DNA of 12,468 bases from NCBI GenBank assembly GCA_035946175.1, contig DASYZQ010000042.1, positions 1 through 12,468 of the forward strand, written 5' to 3'. A model generated the notes under the pieces. It ran no database searches, had not been told where the DNA came from, and saw only the letters and a list, made by a program, of their open reading frames with translations. Positions 1 through 5,075 of this stretch are shown piece after piece (within the stretch, counting starts at the first letter, position 1; each line of letters begins with the position of its first letter). Position numbers and translations under genes: made by a program. This stretch comes from DASYZQ01 sp035946175 (GTDB taxonomy: Bacteria; Patescibacteriota; Saccharimonadia; Saccharimonadales; UBA4665).

Positions 1-58
1 TATGTTTTTCGGAGCTGCTTTACAGCCGCCGCTATCTTTTGTACTGTGTTCATTGGAG

Positions 59-112
59 AACGACCTTTCTGTTTTAGTTGTAACTAACCAAAACTGTAGG
101 TCGTTTTTCTTT
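59..112 (+). terminator. Rho-independent terminator with long stem
   Basis: A perfect 8-bp outer stem (AACGACCT at 59-66 with AGGTCGTT at 98-105) encloses a second inner stem (GTTTT-GTT with AAC-AAAAC). It is followed by TTTTTCTTT. It would end a plus-strand transcript arriving from left of the window. Positions 1-58 are too short to identify the gene it ends. Confidence 0.75.
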
Positions 113-162
113 AGGCGTCAAAAAGTGAGTGTGGGGTCAGATCCGTTAAGACCTGGACTGGG

Positions 163-177
163 TGCTATAGTAAAGTC
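163..177 (+). promoter_or_regulatory. Extended -10 promoter, leaderless start
   Basis: TGC-TATAGT (163-171) is followed by six bases and then ATG at 178. With normal -12 to -7 spacing, transcription would start on the A of the ATG. No convincing -35 box and no Shine-Dalgarno site are seen. The same arrangement precedes five other genes in this window. Confidence 0.6.
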
Positions 178-729
178 ATGATTATTCTGGTAGATATGGA
201 TAATACACTCGTTGATTTTGATGCAGGTCTGCTCAAGATTTGGCGTCAACTTTATCCTGATGAGTTTTTTGTACCTCTGGAAAGACGTACAGCGTTTCAC
301 CCACACAATGACTACCCTAAATATTTGCAATCCACGATTCAAGATATTTGTCATAGCGAAGGTTTTATCCGCAACTTACCTCCCACACCGGGTGGTATTG
401 AGGCGGTCAATGAAATGCTAGACAGAGGGCACGATGTACGATTTTGCACTTCACACCTATTTAAATATGATCATTGTTTACTTGAAAAGTACCAGTGGAT
501 CGAAAAATACTTTGATGTTTCATACGTTGATAGAATTATTCTTACCCGCGATAAAACACTTATACGTGGCGATATTCTTATTGATGATAAACCAGAGATT
601 GTCGGCATAGAAAAACCCACTTGGGAACATATTTTGTACGACCGGCCATTCAATAGAGGTGTGACCGACAAGCGGCGTCTTAACTGGAAAAACTGGCATG
701 ATATCCTAGACCTGAATGCGGTCACTTAA
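178..729 (+). CDS. 5'(3')-deoxyribonucleotidase-like HAD phosphatase (NT5C family)
   Basis: A 183-residue HAD-superfamily protein, probably a cytosolic phosphatase of deoxynucleoside monophosphates. The N-terminus VDMDNTLVDF supplies the nucleophile D6 and the acid/base D8 (DxDxT motif I). T91/S92 in FCTSHL fits motif II, K126 in TRDKT fits motif III, and IDDKPE (D136/D137) is motif IV. The cap insertion between motifs I and II is short, as in the 5'-nucleotidase C type. Length and motif order match a complete small family member. The ATG is chosen because an extended -10 box sits exactly 6 nt upstream, so the mRNA would be leaderless. The gene is followed, in the same frame and directly after the stop, by a brnT remnant, so its insertion may have destroyed that toxin. 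The family call is firm; the exact substrate is inferred. Confidence 0.82.
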   Translation: MIILVDMDNTLVDFDAGLLKIWRQLYPDEFFVPLERRTAFHPHNDYPKYLQSTIQDICHSEGFIRNLPPTPGGIEAVNEMLDRGHDVRFCTSHLFKYDHCLLEKYQWIEKYFDVSYVDRIILTRDKTLIRGDILIDDKPEIVGIEKPTWEHILYDRPFNRGVTDKRRLNWKNWHDILDLNAVT

Positions 730-894
730 TTGTCGATATCTGGCAACCTTGTACGATATAAAGTGCTCGGCATCACGAGCAAAGGTAGACGTCTTGCACT
801 CGTAATAACATTAAGAAGCAATAAAATCCGTGTCATTATGGCACGGGATCAAAGTCGTAAAGAACGCAATATGTTCGAAAAGGAGGAATTATGA
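730..894 (+). pseudogene. brnT: BrnT-family toxin, N-terminally truncated remnant
   Basis: Directly after the phosphatase stop, the same frame stays open and reads VRYKVLGITSKGRRLA, then IRVIMARDQSRKERNMFEK. This is the second half of a BrnT-type RNase toxin, including the conserved I-R-V-I-x-A-R and K-E-R region. The family normally starts with about 45 further residues (a W-D-x-x-K and K-H-G region). These are absent, and the space is taken by the phosphatase gene. The frame ends at TGA 892-894, overlapping the ATG of the antitoxin as ATGA, which is the normal brnT-brnA junction. TTG (730) or GTG codons could in principle start a short product, but no ribosome site supports one. I call it a dead toxin with high confidence in the family and moderate confidence that nothing is made. 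Confidence 0.75.
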
Positions 895-1190
895 AAAAAG
901 CCATACCACACTTCAAGAGCGAAGATGAAGAGAGAGAGTTCTGGGCTGAGCATGACTTTACCGATTACTTCGATAGCAGTGACCGTGTTGAACTCAACTT
1001 CCCCAACCTAAAGCCATCTACTCAGTCGGTAACCGTACGGCTACCTAAGCCGCTCGTCCGTAACCTGAAGTTGCTCGCCAACGAGCAGGATATCCCCTAC
1101 CAATCTCTGCTTAAGACCCTGCTTGACGAGAAAGTAAAAGAAAAACTGGCCTTGAAGAACAGGCCCTTACACGTCGGTGCACATCGTTAA
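891..1190 (+). CDS. CopG/BrnA-type ribbon-helix-helix antitoxin
   Basis: A 99-residue antitoxin of the CopG type that pairs with BrnT toxins. Residues 3-27 (IPHFKSEDEEREFWAEHD then TDYFD) form the typical N-terminal segment with the E-x-E-x-R-E-F-W signature. Residues 44-85 hold the ribbon-helix-helix: a beta strand SVTVRLPKPLV and two helices ending in PYQSLLKTLLDEKV. A strong Shine-Dalgarno site (AAGGAGGA) stands about 5 nt before the ATG, within the end of the brnT remnant, so the start is well supported. The partner toxin is truncated, leaving an orphan antitoxin that may persist as a DNA-binding regulator or by protecting against related toxins. No promoter of its own is clear. Transcription may come from the phosphatase gene. 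Confidence 0.8.
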   Translation: MKKAIPHFKSEDEEREFWAEHDFTDYFDSSDRVELNFPNLKPSTQSVTVRLPKPLVRNLKLLANEQDIPYQSLLKTLLDEKVKEKLALKNRPLHVGAHR

Positions 1191-1254
1191 CTCCAAATAC
1201 TTCTCTAGGAGAACCAATTAGCACCCTTATCTGACTATTAGCAAATTGGAAGCC

Positions 1255-1664
1255 ATGCCCGAGCAAAAACTATCTACAGTGATCTCTGGAAGTTTCAGAA
1301 ACTTCAATGCTGAGATTGATGACTGTATTGATGGGTTTGCATAGCTTGGAGTCAAAGTTATCGAGCCCTCTGAGGGGTGGCTAGTTACGGCTCGTACAAG
1401 TATCATTCAATCGTCATTTCGGCCGCTGCCGGTTGAACGAGGTTTAGGAATTGAGGCTATAGAAGATCGCTTTTGCAAGCAATTGATAGGGCCAATTTTC
1501 TTTACGTATACAGCAAAAATAGGTACATAGGGCTGAGTACTGCCTTTGAAATAGGTCATGCCCTAGCTCATGACACGAAATGTCTATTTATGCCGCCGAG
1601 CCCAGTTGCCGGAGTACTATCCGAAGGAGATTTAGAGCATTCCCATTATCTAAAAAACGCTTAA
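1255..1664 (+). pseudogene. Nucleoside 2-deoxyribosyltransferase-like gene, stop plus frameshift
   Basis: The first frame from ATG 1255 reads VISGSFRNFNAEIDDCIDGF, a typical start of a small nucleoside 2-deoxyribosyltransferase-like fold. It then meets TAG at 1342-1344, continues in frame with LGVKVIEPSEGWLV and runs to about 1465. There the reading must change frame to RSLLQAIDRANFLYVYSKN, then IGLSTAFEIGHALAHDT, which is the conserved E-x-G-x-A-x-A substrate-side helix, ending at TAA 1662. Joined, the pieces make about 136 residues, close to the family length. One nonsense codon and one net frameshift make it a pseudogene. TAG recoding is unlikely because other genes here stop at TAG. The family call rests on motifs alone. 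It would have acted in nucleoside salvage, like the phosphatase upstream. Confidence 0.7.
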
Positions 1665-1958
1665 TAGTCGCTGGGGCAGCAGAGGCCGCGCAAATTGAAC
1701 AAAAGCGAAGGACAGATTATTTAAATCAAAACCTTCCTCAATAATCTGAGAAGACATTAAGGAAATCCGTGAACTGCTGGACAACAAAACTGATGCAGAG
1801 GAGCTATCTTTATGATGGCTCAATTATTCTATCGTTTCAGGCGTACGGCTCCGGGGCTTATGACCTCACAGCTTTATAACGAGCAGACTTTCTACCGTGC
1901 ATTTGAGCATGACTTGGTATGTTGCGGGGGCCAACAATACCTGCCTTACCATCGGGGC
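1661..1958. other. Degenerate stretch with short open fragments, no intact gene
   Basis: A short frame at 1661-1744 (IVAGAAEAAQIEQKRR, then DYLNQNLPQ) follows the pseudogene in yet another phase and may be its decayed tail or a second lost gene. Another fragment at about 1752-1812 reads DIKEIRELLDNKTDAEE. A 62-codon plus-strand frame from 1812 overlaps the 3' end of the PIN gene and looks like neither a known family nor a conserved protein. I see no promoter, RNA gene or intact coding region here. Confidence 0.4.
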
Positions 1959-2393
1959 TTATGTTGTGGAACCGATGTCCTTCGCAAAAATGCGTTTTAG
2001 CTCTTTCGGGTGAGCAATGCCAAGACCACGGTAAGGGTTCAAGTCAAGCAGATGATGATCTGCCGATATGATCAGATGAGCTTGTGCCCCAAAAGCACAT
2101 TCTAGAATCGCATTATCATCAGGATCATCTCTAACAACTTCGAGATGCTCAGTCGAACGAACAACTACAACGATATGCCGTAAGCGGCTCATGAAACGGT
2201 CGACATCGGCGACCGGCATACCAAACCTTTCTATAAGTTTTTCGCGCACTTCATCAAGAATTGGATGTGAAATATAGAGGTCCAGCCCGCTTCTAGGCAA
2301 CGCGGCAATATCTAACCATACGTCGGCGTAGCCACCTGGCCGCAACGCTGCGGCAATATAGATATTTGAGTCAAAAACAGTTTTAAGTTGCAC
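1959..2393 (-). CDS. PIN-domain ribonuclease toxin (type II TA)
   Basis: A 144-residue PIN-domain protein of the putative toxin-antitoxin PIN family, expected to be an Mg-dependent RNase. Visible acidic residues are D8 in VFDSNIYIAA, E48 in LDEVREKL, D92/D93 in DDPDDNAILECA and D112 in ISADHHLLDL, the usual PIN active-site set. Length is normal. The start is GTG at 2393, 13 nt after the stop of the antitoxin gene, with only a weak ribosome site (AGGCAG). Toxin translation is probably low and coupled to the antitoxin, which is common in such operons. No other ATG start would keep the first aspartate. The toxin assignment follows from the domain and its RHH partner. Its RNA target cannot be inferred. 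Confidence 0.85.
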   Translation of the reverse strand: MQLKTVFDSNIYIAAALRPGGYADVWLDIAALPRSGLDLYISHPILDEVREKLIERFGMPVADVDRFMSRLRHIVVVVRSTEHLEVVRDDPDDNAILECAFGAQAHLIISADHHLLDLNPYRGLGIAHPKELKRIFAKDIGSTT

Positions 2394-2406
2394 CGAATAC
2401 TGCCTG

Positions 2407-2643
2407 CTATTTATTCTTGTTCAGGTATTCATAAACCTCATCGTCTGAACCCAGACCAAGACGGGCTGCTATAAGGGCGCCATGCTCTTGTACTCGACGT
2501 AGGGCTATCTTGAATCGGTAGTAGTTATACATCTCACGGAAAAGGTCGCTTTTAGAACGCCCCTCTTCACTGGAGAGTCTGTCAAGATCCTCTTTCATGG
2601 ATCTATCTACCGAGAAGCTAACAGTGGCTAATGAGTGGCTCAT
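2407..2643 (-). CDS. Ribbon-helix-helix antitoxin partner of the PIN toxin
   Basis: A 78-residue protein with an N-terminal ribbon-helix-helix: the strand ATVSFSVDRSMKEDLDRLS, then helices with EEGRSKSDLFREMYNYYRF. A C-terminal helical tail (LIAARLGLGSDDEVYEYL) probably wraps the toxin. The ATG at 2643 has a strong Shine-Dalgarno site (AGGAGGA, 2651-2657 on this strand). It is first in a two-gene operon and is probably the DNA-binding autorepressor. The palindrome between the promoter elements at 2666-2684 is the obvious operator. CopG/RHH family membership is clear; the specific subfamily is not. Confidence 0.83.
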   Translation of the reverse strand: MSHSLATVSFSVDRSMKEDLDRLSSEEGRSKSDLFREMYNYYRFKIALRRVQEHGALIAARLGLGSDDEVYEYLNKNK

Positions 2644-2661
2644 GATCTATTCCTCCTGTGA

Positions 2662-2692
2662 CAATAATAATGAATCTCATTATTCTTGTCAA
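2662..2692 (-). promoter_or_regulatory. TA operon promoter with overlapping palindromic operator
   Basis: On the minus strand, TTGACA (2692-2687), a 17-nt spacer and TATTAT (2669-2664) make a near-consensus promoter. The spacer and -10 box hold a perfect 8-bp inverted repeat, AATAATGA-N3-TCATTATT (2666-2684). It is extended by CAA/TTG after one mismatch, spanning 2662-2688. Binding by the RHH antitoxin there would block RNA polymerase. The predicted start lies only about 14 nt before the ATG, at the edge of the ribosome site. Confidence 0.8.
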
Positions 2693-2737
2693 CCAACTGG
2701 GGCAGGCAAAGATAGTTCTTAGCCCATAGATCTTAAT

Positions 2738-2787
2738 TGGTGCGCGACATTGACCTATCATGGAACGCAGTCTGGTCTTAATGTACC
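2738..2787 (+). repeat. tRNA-Leu-end-like element, copy D (shortened)
   Basis: Starts with TGGTGCGCGA, identical to the reverse complement of the tRNA-Leu(CAG) 3' end with CCA. It has GGAAC at the same offset (+24) as copies A, B and C, and ends in TTAATGTAC. It is 10 nt shorter between these blocks than the other copies. It lies between the two divergent toxin-antitoxin operons. Confidence 0.6.
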
Positions 2788-2800
2788 CTCCATCATTATA

Positions 2801-2842
2801 TTGACATAAGTATATTACCTATGTACACTTTATATGTACATA
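2801..2842 (+). promoter_or_regulatory. Promoter and operator of the Phd/RelE operon
   Basis: TTGACA (2801-2806), a 17-nt spacer and TACACT (2824-2829) form the promoter. An inverted repeat, TATGTACA (2820-2827), 7-nt gap, TGTACATA (2835-2842), covers the -10 box and start region. Each arm also contains the palindrome TGTACA, so two dimer half-sites are likely. This fits conditional autorepression by Phd-type antitoxins. Confidence 0.72.
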
Positions 2843-2858
2843 AAGAAAGGGGTTCACA

Positions 2859-3116
2859 ATGGGTGTTATGGAAACCAATATGGCTAGCTTACGGTCCCAT
2901 CTGGCTGATGCGCTAGAGCAAGCTGCGGGCGGTGATATTGTTTTAGTCAGACGTCGTGGCAAGCGTGACACTGCGCTCATTGATAGTGAGCTCCTTGAGG
3001 ACTTTCTAGCGGCAACTAACCCACGTGTTATTAAGAAAGTTGCCCAAGCTCGCAACGATATTACAACCGGCAAGATAGTTGCTTTTGAAGATGTACTGCA
3101 GGACATTCTGGGCTAG
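2859..3116 (+). CDS. Phd/YefM-family antitoxin
   Basis: An 85-residue antitoxin. The N-terminal dimerisation and DNA-binding part has the Phd/YefM pattern: METNMASLRSHLADALEQA, then GDIVLVRRRGKRDTALI and LIDSELLEDFL. The C-terminal third (KKVAQARNDITTGKIVAFED) is the flexible toxin-neutralising arm. A ribosome site (AAAGGGG, 2846-2852) precedes ATG 2859. An internal ATG at codon 4 is possible but has poorer spacing. It is first in an operon with the RelE gene 6 nt downstream, under a promoter overlapped by an inverted repeat it probably binds. Confidence 0.88.
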   Translation: MGVMETNMASLRSHLADALEQAAGGDIVLVRRRGKRDTALIDSELLEDFLAATNPRVIKKVAQARNDITTGKIVAFEDVLQDILG

Positions 3117-3122
3117 GCTGTC

Positions 3123-3383
3123 ATGCAACTAAGCTTTACAGATACGGCGCTTAAAGATCTCAAGAAACTCAACAAAATCACTCAAAAGCAGATTGTGAAG
3201 AAACTCCAATTTTTTCTTGAGCAGCCCAATCCGTTGGCATATGCGACTAAGCTTACTAATTTTTCAAAAGGTGGAGATTACCGATTTAGAGTTGGCGACT
3301 ACCGTGCAGTATTTGACGTTGAGACTGACACTATCCATATTTTGTACATCGAACATCGCCGAGAAGTCTATCGACGCAAATAA
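3123..3383 (+). CDS. RelE/ParE-superfamily mRNA interferase toxin
   Basis: An 86-residue RelE-type toxin, expected to cleave mRNA on the ribosome. It opens with MQLSFTDTALKDLKKL, continues with the basic helix ITQKQIVKKLQFF, and ends in the conserved block YRFRVGDYRAVFDVE, IHILYIEHRREVYRR. Basic and aromatic residues in that block (R in RFRVGDYR, H and R in EHRREVY) are those usually involved in RNA cleavage. Length is normal. It starts 6 nt after the phd stop with no strong ribosome site of its own, so translation is probably coupled to the antitoxin. Confidence 0.88.
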   Translation: MQLSFTDTALKDLKKLNKITQKQIVKKLQFFLEQPNPLAYATKLTNFSKGGDYRFRVGDYRAVFDVETDTIHILYIEHRREVYRRK

Positions 3384-3388
3384 ATAAG

Positions 3389-3408
3389 ACCGTAACTTCT
3401 TTTGCGGT
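3389..3408 (+). terminator. Weak hairpin after the relE-like gene
   Basis: ACCGTAA (3389-3395) pairs with TTGCGGT (3402-3408), with one G-U pair and a 6-nt loop, just after the toxin stop. Only a short T run follows, so termination would be partial at best. Confidence 0.4.
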
Positions 3409-3430
3409 TTGGTTAGAATAGTTAATTTCG

Positions 3431-3544
3431 ATGTGGTGCAGCATAAAGGACGATTATAGAGCTTTAATCGGTCTGGAAGATGTTAATGTTGTAAATCTTT
3501 ACACCGATGTTGACGAGGAGGAAGACAATGATTGGAGGGACTAG
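3431..3544 (+). CDS. Possible 37-aa acidic peptide, copy 1 of a repeat
   Basis: ATG 3431 opens a 37-codon frame (MWCSIKDDYRALIGLEDVNV at the start, an acidic DVDEEED tail). Its stop overlaps the stop of the convergent NUDIX gene by two bases. A second copy at 4970-5074 keeps the frame with about two thirds identical residues, and most hydrophobic changes are conservative (I/F, V/L, V/I, V/M). A TAGAAT box lies 11 nt before the ATG. No ribosome site is seen. I do not recognise the peptide. It could instead be a conserved 3' untranslated region of the NUDIX gene read on the other strand. Confidence 0.42.
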   Translation: MWCSIKDDYRALIGLEDVNVVNLYTDVDEEEDNDWRD

Positions 3545-3945
3545 CTCCAGACGCCTTTGGCTTCCAAGAATGGCAGTACATGTTCAAGTGTCATTGGCGT
3601 CATTGCGGCCCGTTGCTCTTCGACGTTTTCGCGAGTCATCCATGCAATTTCTTCAATCTCTGCATGAGGCTCAGGAGTTCCTTGAAGCTGACCAGAGTAT
3701 AAATGCATCTCCATCTCTCGACCGTCTGGTGTGTGGCCCAAAACGATGCCGAGCTTCTTTACGTCCGTCGCTTGCGCATGGAGTTCTTCTTGTAACTCAC
3801 GTTGTAGTGCCTCTTCTATTGTTTCTCCAACTTCTTGTTTGCCACCTGGAAATACGTAATAGGACTTGCCTGTTGCCCGTGCGAATAGGAGCTCCTTTTC
3901 ACCTTTTTCCTCACGGAATAGCAGAAATGCAGCCTTGGTTATCAT
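3541..3945 (-). CDS. NUDIX hydrolase 1
   Basis: A 134-residue NUDIX hydrolase that would cleave nucleoside diphosphates linked to another group (NDP-X), in the cytosol. The Nudix box lies at residues 35-57: GGKQEVGE, seven residues, then RELQEELHA, fitting GX5EX7REUXEE with the metal-binding glutamates present. The core before it (KAAFLLFREEKGEKELLFAR, YYVFPGG) is also typical. ATG 3945 is preceded by TGT-TATACT exactly 6 nt upstream, giving a leaderless transcript. The 3' end abuts repeat copy 1 (the possible small peptide). The neighbourhood contains a second NUDIX gene with the same arrangement, but the two proteins are not close paralogues. The substrate cannot be told from sequence; (deoxy)nucleotide sanitation is a common role. 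Confidence 0.86.
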   Translation of the reverse strand: MITKAAFLLFREEKGEKELLFARATGKSYYVFPGGKQEVGETIEEALQRELQEELHAQATDVKKLGIVLGHTPDGREMEMHLYSGQLQGTPEPHAEIEEIAWMTRENVEEQRAAMTPMTLEHVLPFLEAKGVWS

Positions 3946-3951
3946 ATGCCA

Positions 3952-3960
3952 AGTATAACA
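3952..3960 (-). promoter_or_regulatory. Extended -10 promoter, leaderless start
   Basis: On the minus strand, TGT-TATACT then six bases (TGGCAT) then the ATG of NUDIX 1 at 3945. No Shine-Dalgarno site is present and no clear -35 box is seen. Confidence 0.6.
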
Positions 3961-4010
3961 TTGATAAATTCAATGCCAGAACGTCTAAGTCTCGCAAAGA
4001 GACATAGATA

Positions 4011-4045
4011 CAAAACAAAGAATTCCCATTGCTAAGCCAGGAATC
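4011..4045 (-). terminator. Weak minus-strand terminator in a gene-free stretch
   Basis: The gap 3946-4268 holds no gene. On the minus strand, GATTCC (4045-4040) can pair with GGAATT (4026-4021) and is followed by CTTTGTTTTG, a loose U tract. It would separate NUDIX 1 from transcription of the peptidase gene. A separate perfect hairpin, GTCTC-GCAAA-GAGAC, sits at 3989-4003. Element copy A lies at 4094-4156. Confidence 0.35.
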
Positions 4046-4093
4046 ATTTCGTATGTACTATATTTCGAGATACTTGCTGGTATTTCAATATTA

Positions 4094-4156
4094 TAGTGGG
4101 CGAGACGGATGATAGGTGGAACCGAATTTACCAAAGTTGGATCCTAATGTACGAGA
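4094..4156 (+). repeat. tRNA-Leu-end-like element, copy A
   Basis: Begins TAGTGGGCGAGAC, a two-mismatch version of the tRNA-Leu(CAG) 3'-end complement. TAGGTGGAACC follows at offset +19 (4113-4123), and CTAATGTACGAGAG at offset +50. The same three blocks at the same offsets occur in copies B and C. Confidence 0.68.
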
Positions 4157-4201
4157 GACGTGTGGAACTGGGTATTACTTGCCAGTAACAAATTTCAAAT
4201 A

Positions 4202-4228
4202 GTTATTGCCGTTAATAACCTCAATAAC
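4202..4228. other. Mutually exclusive hairpins downstream of the peptidase gene
   Basis: GTTATTG (4202-4208) can pair with CAATAAC (4222-4228), while GTTATT can also pair with AATAAC (4214-4219). The two structures compete for the same left arm. No U tract follows on either strand. It may affect the 3' end of the peptidase transcript. Confidence 0.35.
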
Positions 4229-4268
4229 GCATCAGGATTCATCGGCTGTTACCTGTGAGAATTTTACA

Positions 4269-4925
4269 CTACCTACTGGATGACGCTAGAATTATTTTGA
4301 GTGCCTTGAGTATATCTTCTTTTTTGATCAGCAGTTTGTGATCTCTGTCAAAGTCAGGCATAAGTTCTATTGCCTCCTTGGTGCAAGCGACATGCAGAAA
4401 TATATATGGGATCGTCAGCTTTTGTTTTTGCATAGCAAGCAATGTCCCATATATCCACGCGTTACAACTGTACTGCCCTGGTTCATCTGAGATGACAGGG
4501 TCGAAAGATAGATTTGCTCGTTCAAATAGCTTTTGCGCTTTTACCATATCCAAATGTGATAGATCAATTTTCATTTCTTCTTTTTCGGGTCGAGATGGGT
4601 CGAGCGGATGATCATTCTCTTGAGAGGAACAGTATCGTTGATTATGGATCCAGTTGGTCGCTGTTCGTTCTAGCCGAAAGCCTTTTGCTCCAGATGCCAT
4701 ACCAAGAGAAATAATAATATCCGCCCCTACCTCTTGTGCTTTCTTGAGTATTGTCGTGCCAGCGTCGTCTATGTCGGAAGAAAGTCGAACAACTGATGGT
4801 AGTACAAGCGAGTGTATTTTATAGCCAGCAATTTCTTTTCCGTCAGCCATCAAAGCTGCCCACTTTGTAGGATTCGTTACGTATTGTCCAAATGTCTCAG
4901 AACCCGTTATAAGAGCTATCTTCAT
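4269..4925 (-). CDS. Pyroglutamyl-peptidase I-like cysteine peptidase (C15)
   Basis: A 218-residue protein of the peptidase C15 fold, which removes N-terminal pyroglutamate from peptides in the cytosol. The N-terminus TGSETFGQYVTNPT matches the family's G-F-x-P-F-G-x-x-x-N-P-S. SLGMASGAKGFRLERTATN carries the catalytic glutamate (E86). SDEPGQYSCNAWIYGTL carries the nucleophile C154. IFLHVAC carries H178. The triad is thus complete. Length is normal for the family. Deviations such as ETFGQ and SDEPGQYSCN instead of the usual DAGxYLCN suggest a divergent branch with perhaps altered specificity. ATG 4925 follows TGG-TATGAT with exactly 6 nt between, so the mRNA is probably leaderless. The gene lies between element copies A and B. 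Family call is firm; substrate is inferred. Confidence 0.78.
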   Translation of the reverse strand: MKIALITGSETFGQYVTNPTKWAALMADGKEIAGYKIHSLVLPSVVRLSSDIDDAGTTILKKAQEVGADIIISLGMASGAKGFRLERTATNWIHNQRYCSSQENDHPLDPSRPEKEEMKIDLSHLDMVKAQKLFERANLSFDPVISDEPGQYSCNAWIYGTLLAMQKQKLTIPYIFLHVACTKEAIELMPDFDRDHKLLIKKEDILKALKIILASSSR

Positions 4926-4931
4926 AACTAC

Positions 4932-4940
4932 ATCATACCA
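4932..4940 (-). promoter_or_regulatory. Extended -10 promoter, leaderless start
   Basis: On the minus strand, TGG-TATGAT then GTAGTT then the peptidase ATG at 4925. Same layout and spacing as at five other genes here; no Shine-Dalgarno site. Confidence 0.6.
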
Positions 4941-4971
4941 AGAAAAACAAAACCCCTGAGTTAACAGAGGT
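4941..4971 (-). terminator. Minus-strand terminator downstream of NUDIX 2
   Basis: On the minus strand, ACCTCTG (4971-4965) pairs with CAGGGGT (4958-4952) through one U-G pair. It is followed by TTTGTTTTTCT. It would end the NUDIX 2 transcript before the peptidase promoter, which means that transcript would include the antisense of the small-peptide repeat. Confidence 0.62.
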
Positions 4972-5074
4972 GTGGTGCAGCATAAAGGACGATAATAGAA
5001 CTTTATTCGGTCTGGAAGATGTTGATCTCATAGACACTTATACTGCAATGGACGAGGAGGAAAGTGATACATAA
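4970..5074 (+). CDS. Possible 34-aa acidic peptide, copy 2 of a repeat
   Basis: GTG 4970 opens a 34-codon frame (WCSIKDDNRTLFGLEDVDL, then an acidic MDEEESDT tail). The first about 25 bases (TGTGGTGCAGCATAAAGGAC and on) are identical to copy 1 at 3432, and the rest is similar. The stop lies 1 nt from the stop of the convergent NUDIX 2 gene. The start is a GTG instead of the ATG of copy 1, and the minus-strand terminator of NUDIX 2 overlaps its first codon. It may be a real peptide or a conserved 3' region shared by the two NUDIX genes. Confidence 0.38.
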   Translation: MWCSIKDDNRTLFGLEDVDLIDTYTAMDEEESDT

Positions 5075-5075
5075 C

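Noticed and set aside
1342..1344. Recoded TAG as explanation of the interrupted deoxyribosyltransferase-like gene
   Set aside because: TAG ends several intact genes here and a frameshift is also present, so a pseudogene is simpler.
1812..2000. 62-codon plus-strand frame overlapping the PIN gene end
   Set aside because: No family resemblance. It overlaps a well-supported gene on the other strand and lies in a degenerate region.
3431..3544. Conserved RNA hairpin as the reason for the NUDIX-linked repeat
   Set aside because: The stem possible in copy 1 (GACGATT with AATC-GTC) is disrupted in copy 2 without compensating changes.
3507..4007. 166-codon plus-strand frame with a good AGGAGG site before an internal ATG (3528)
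   Set aside because: It lies antisense to NUDIX 1 with composition typical of a shadow frame. The AGGAGG is part of the GAG-GAG-GAA codons of the small-peptide repeat.
4202..4228. Riboswitch or attenuator from the competing hairpins
   Set aside because: They lie downstream of the peptidase gene rather than in a leader, with no U tract and no known aptamer sequence.
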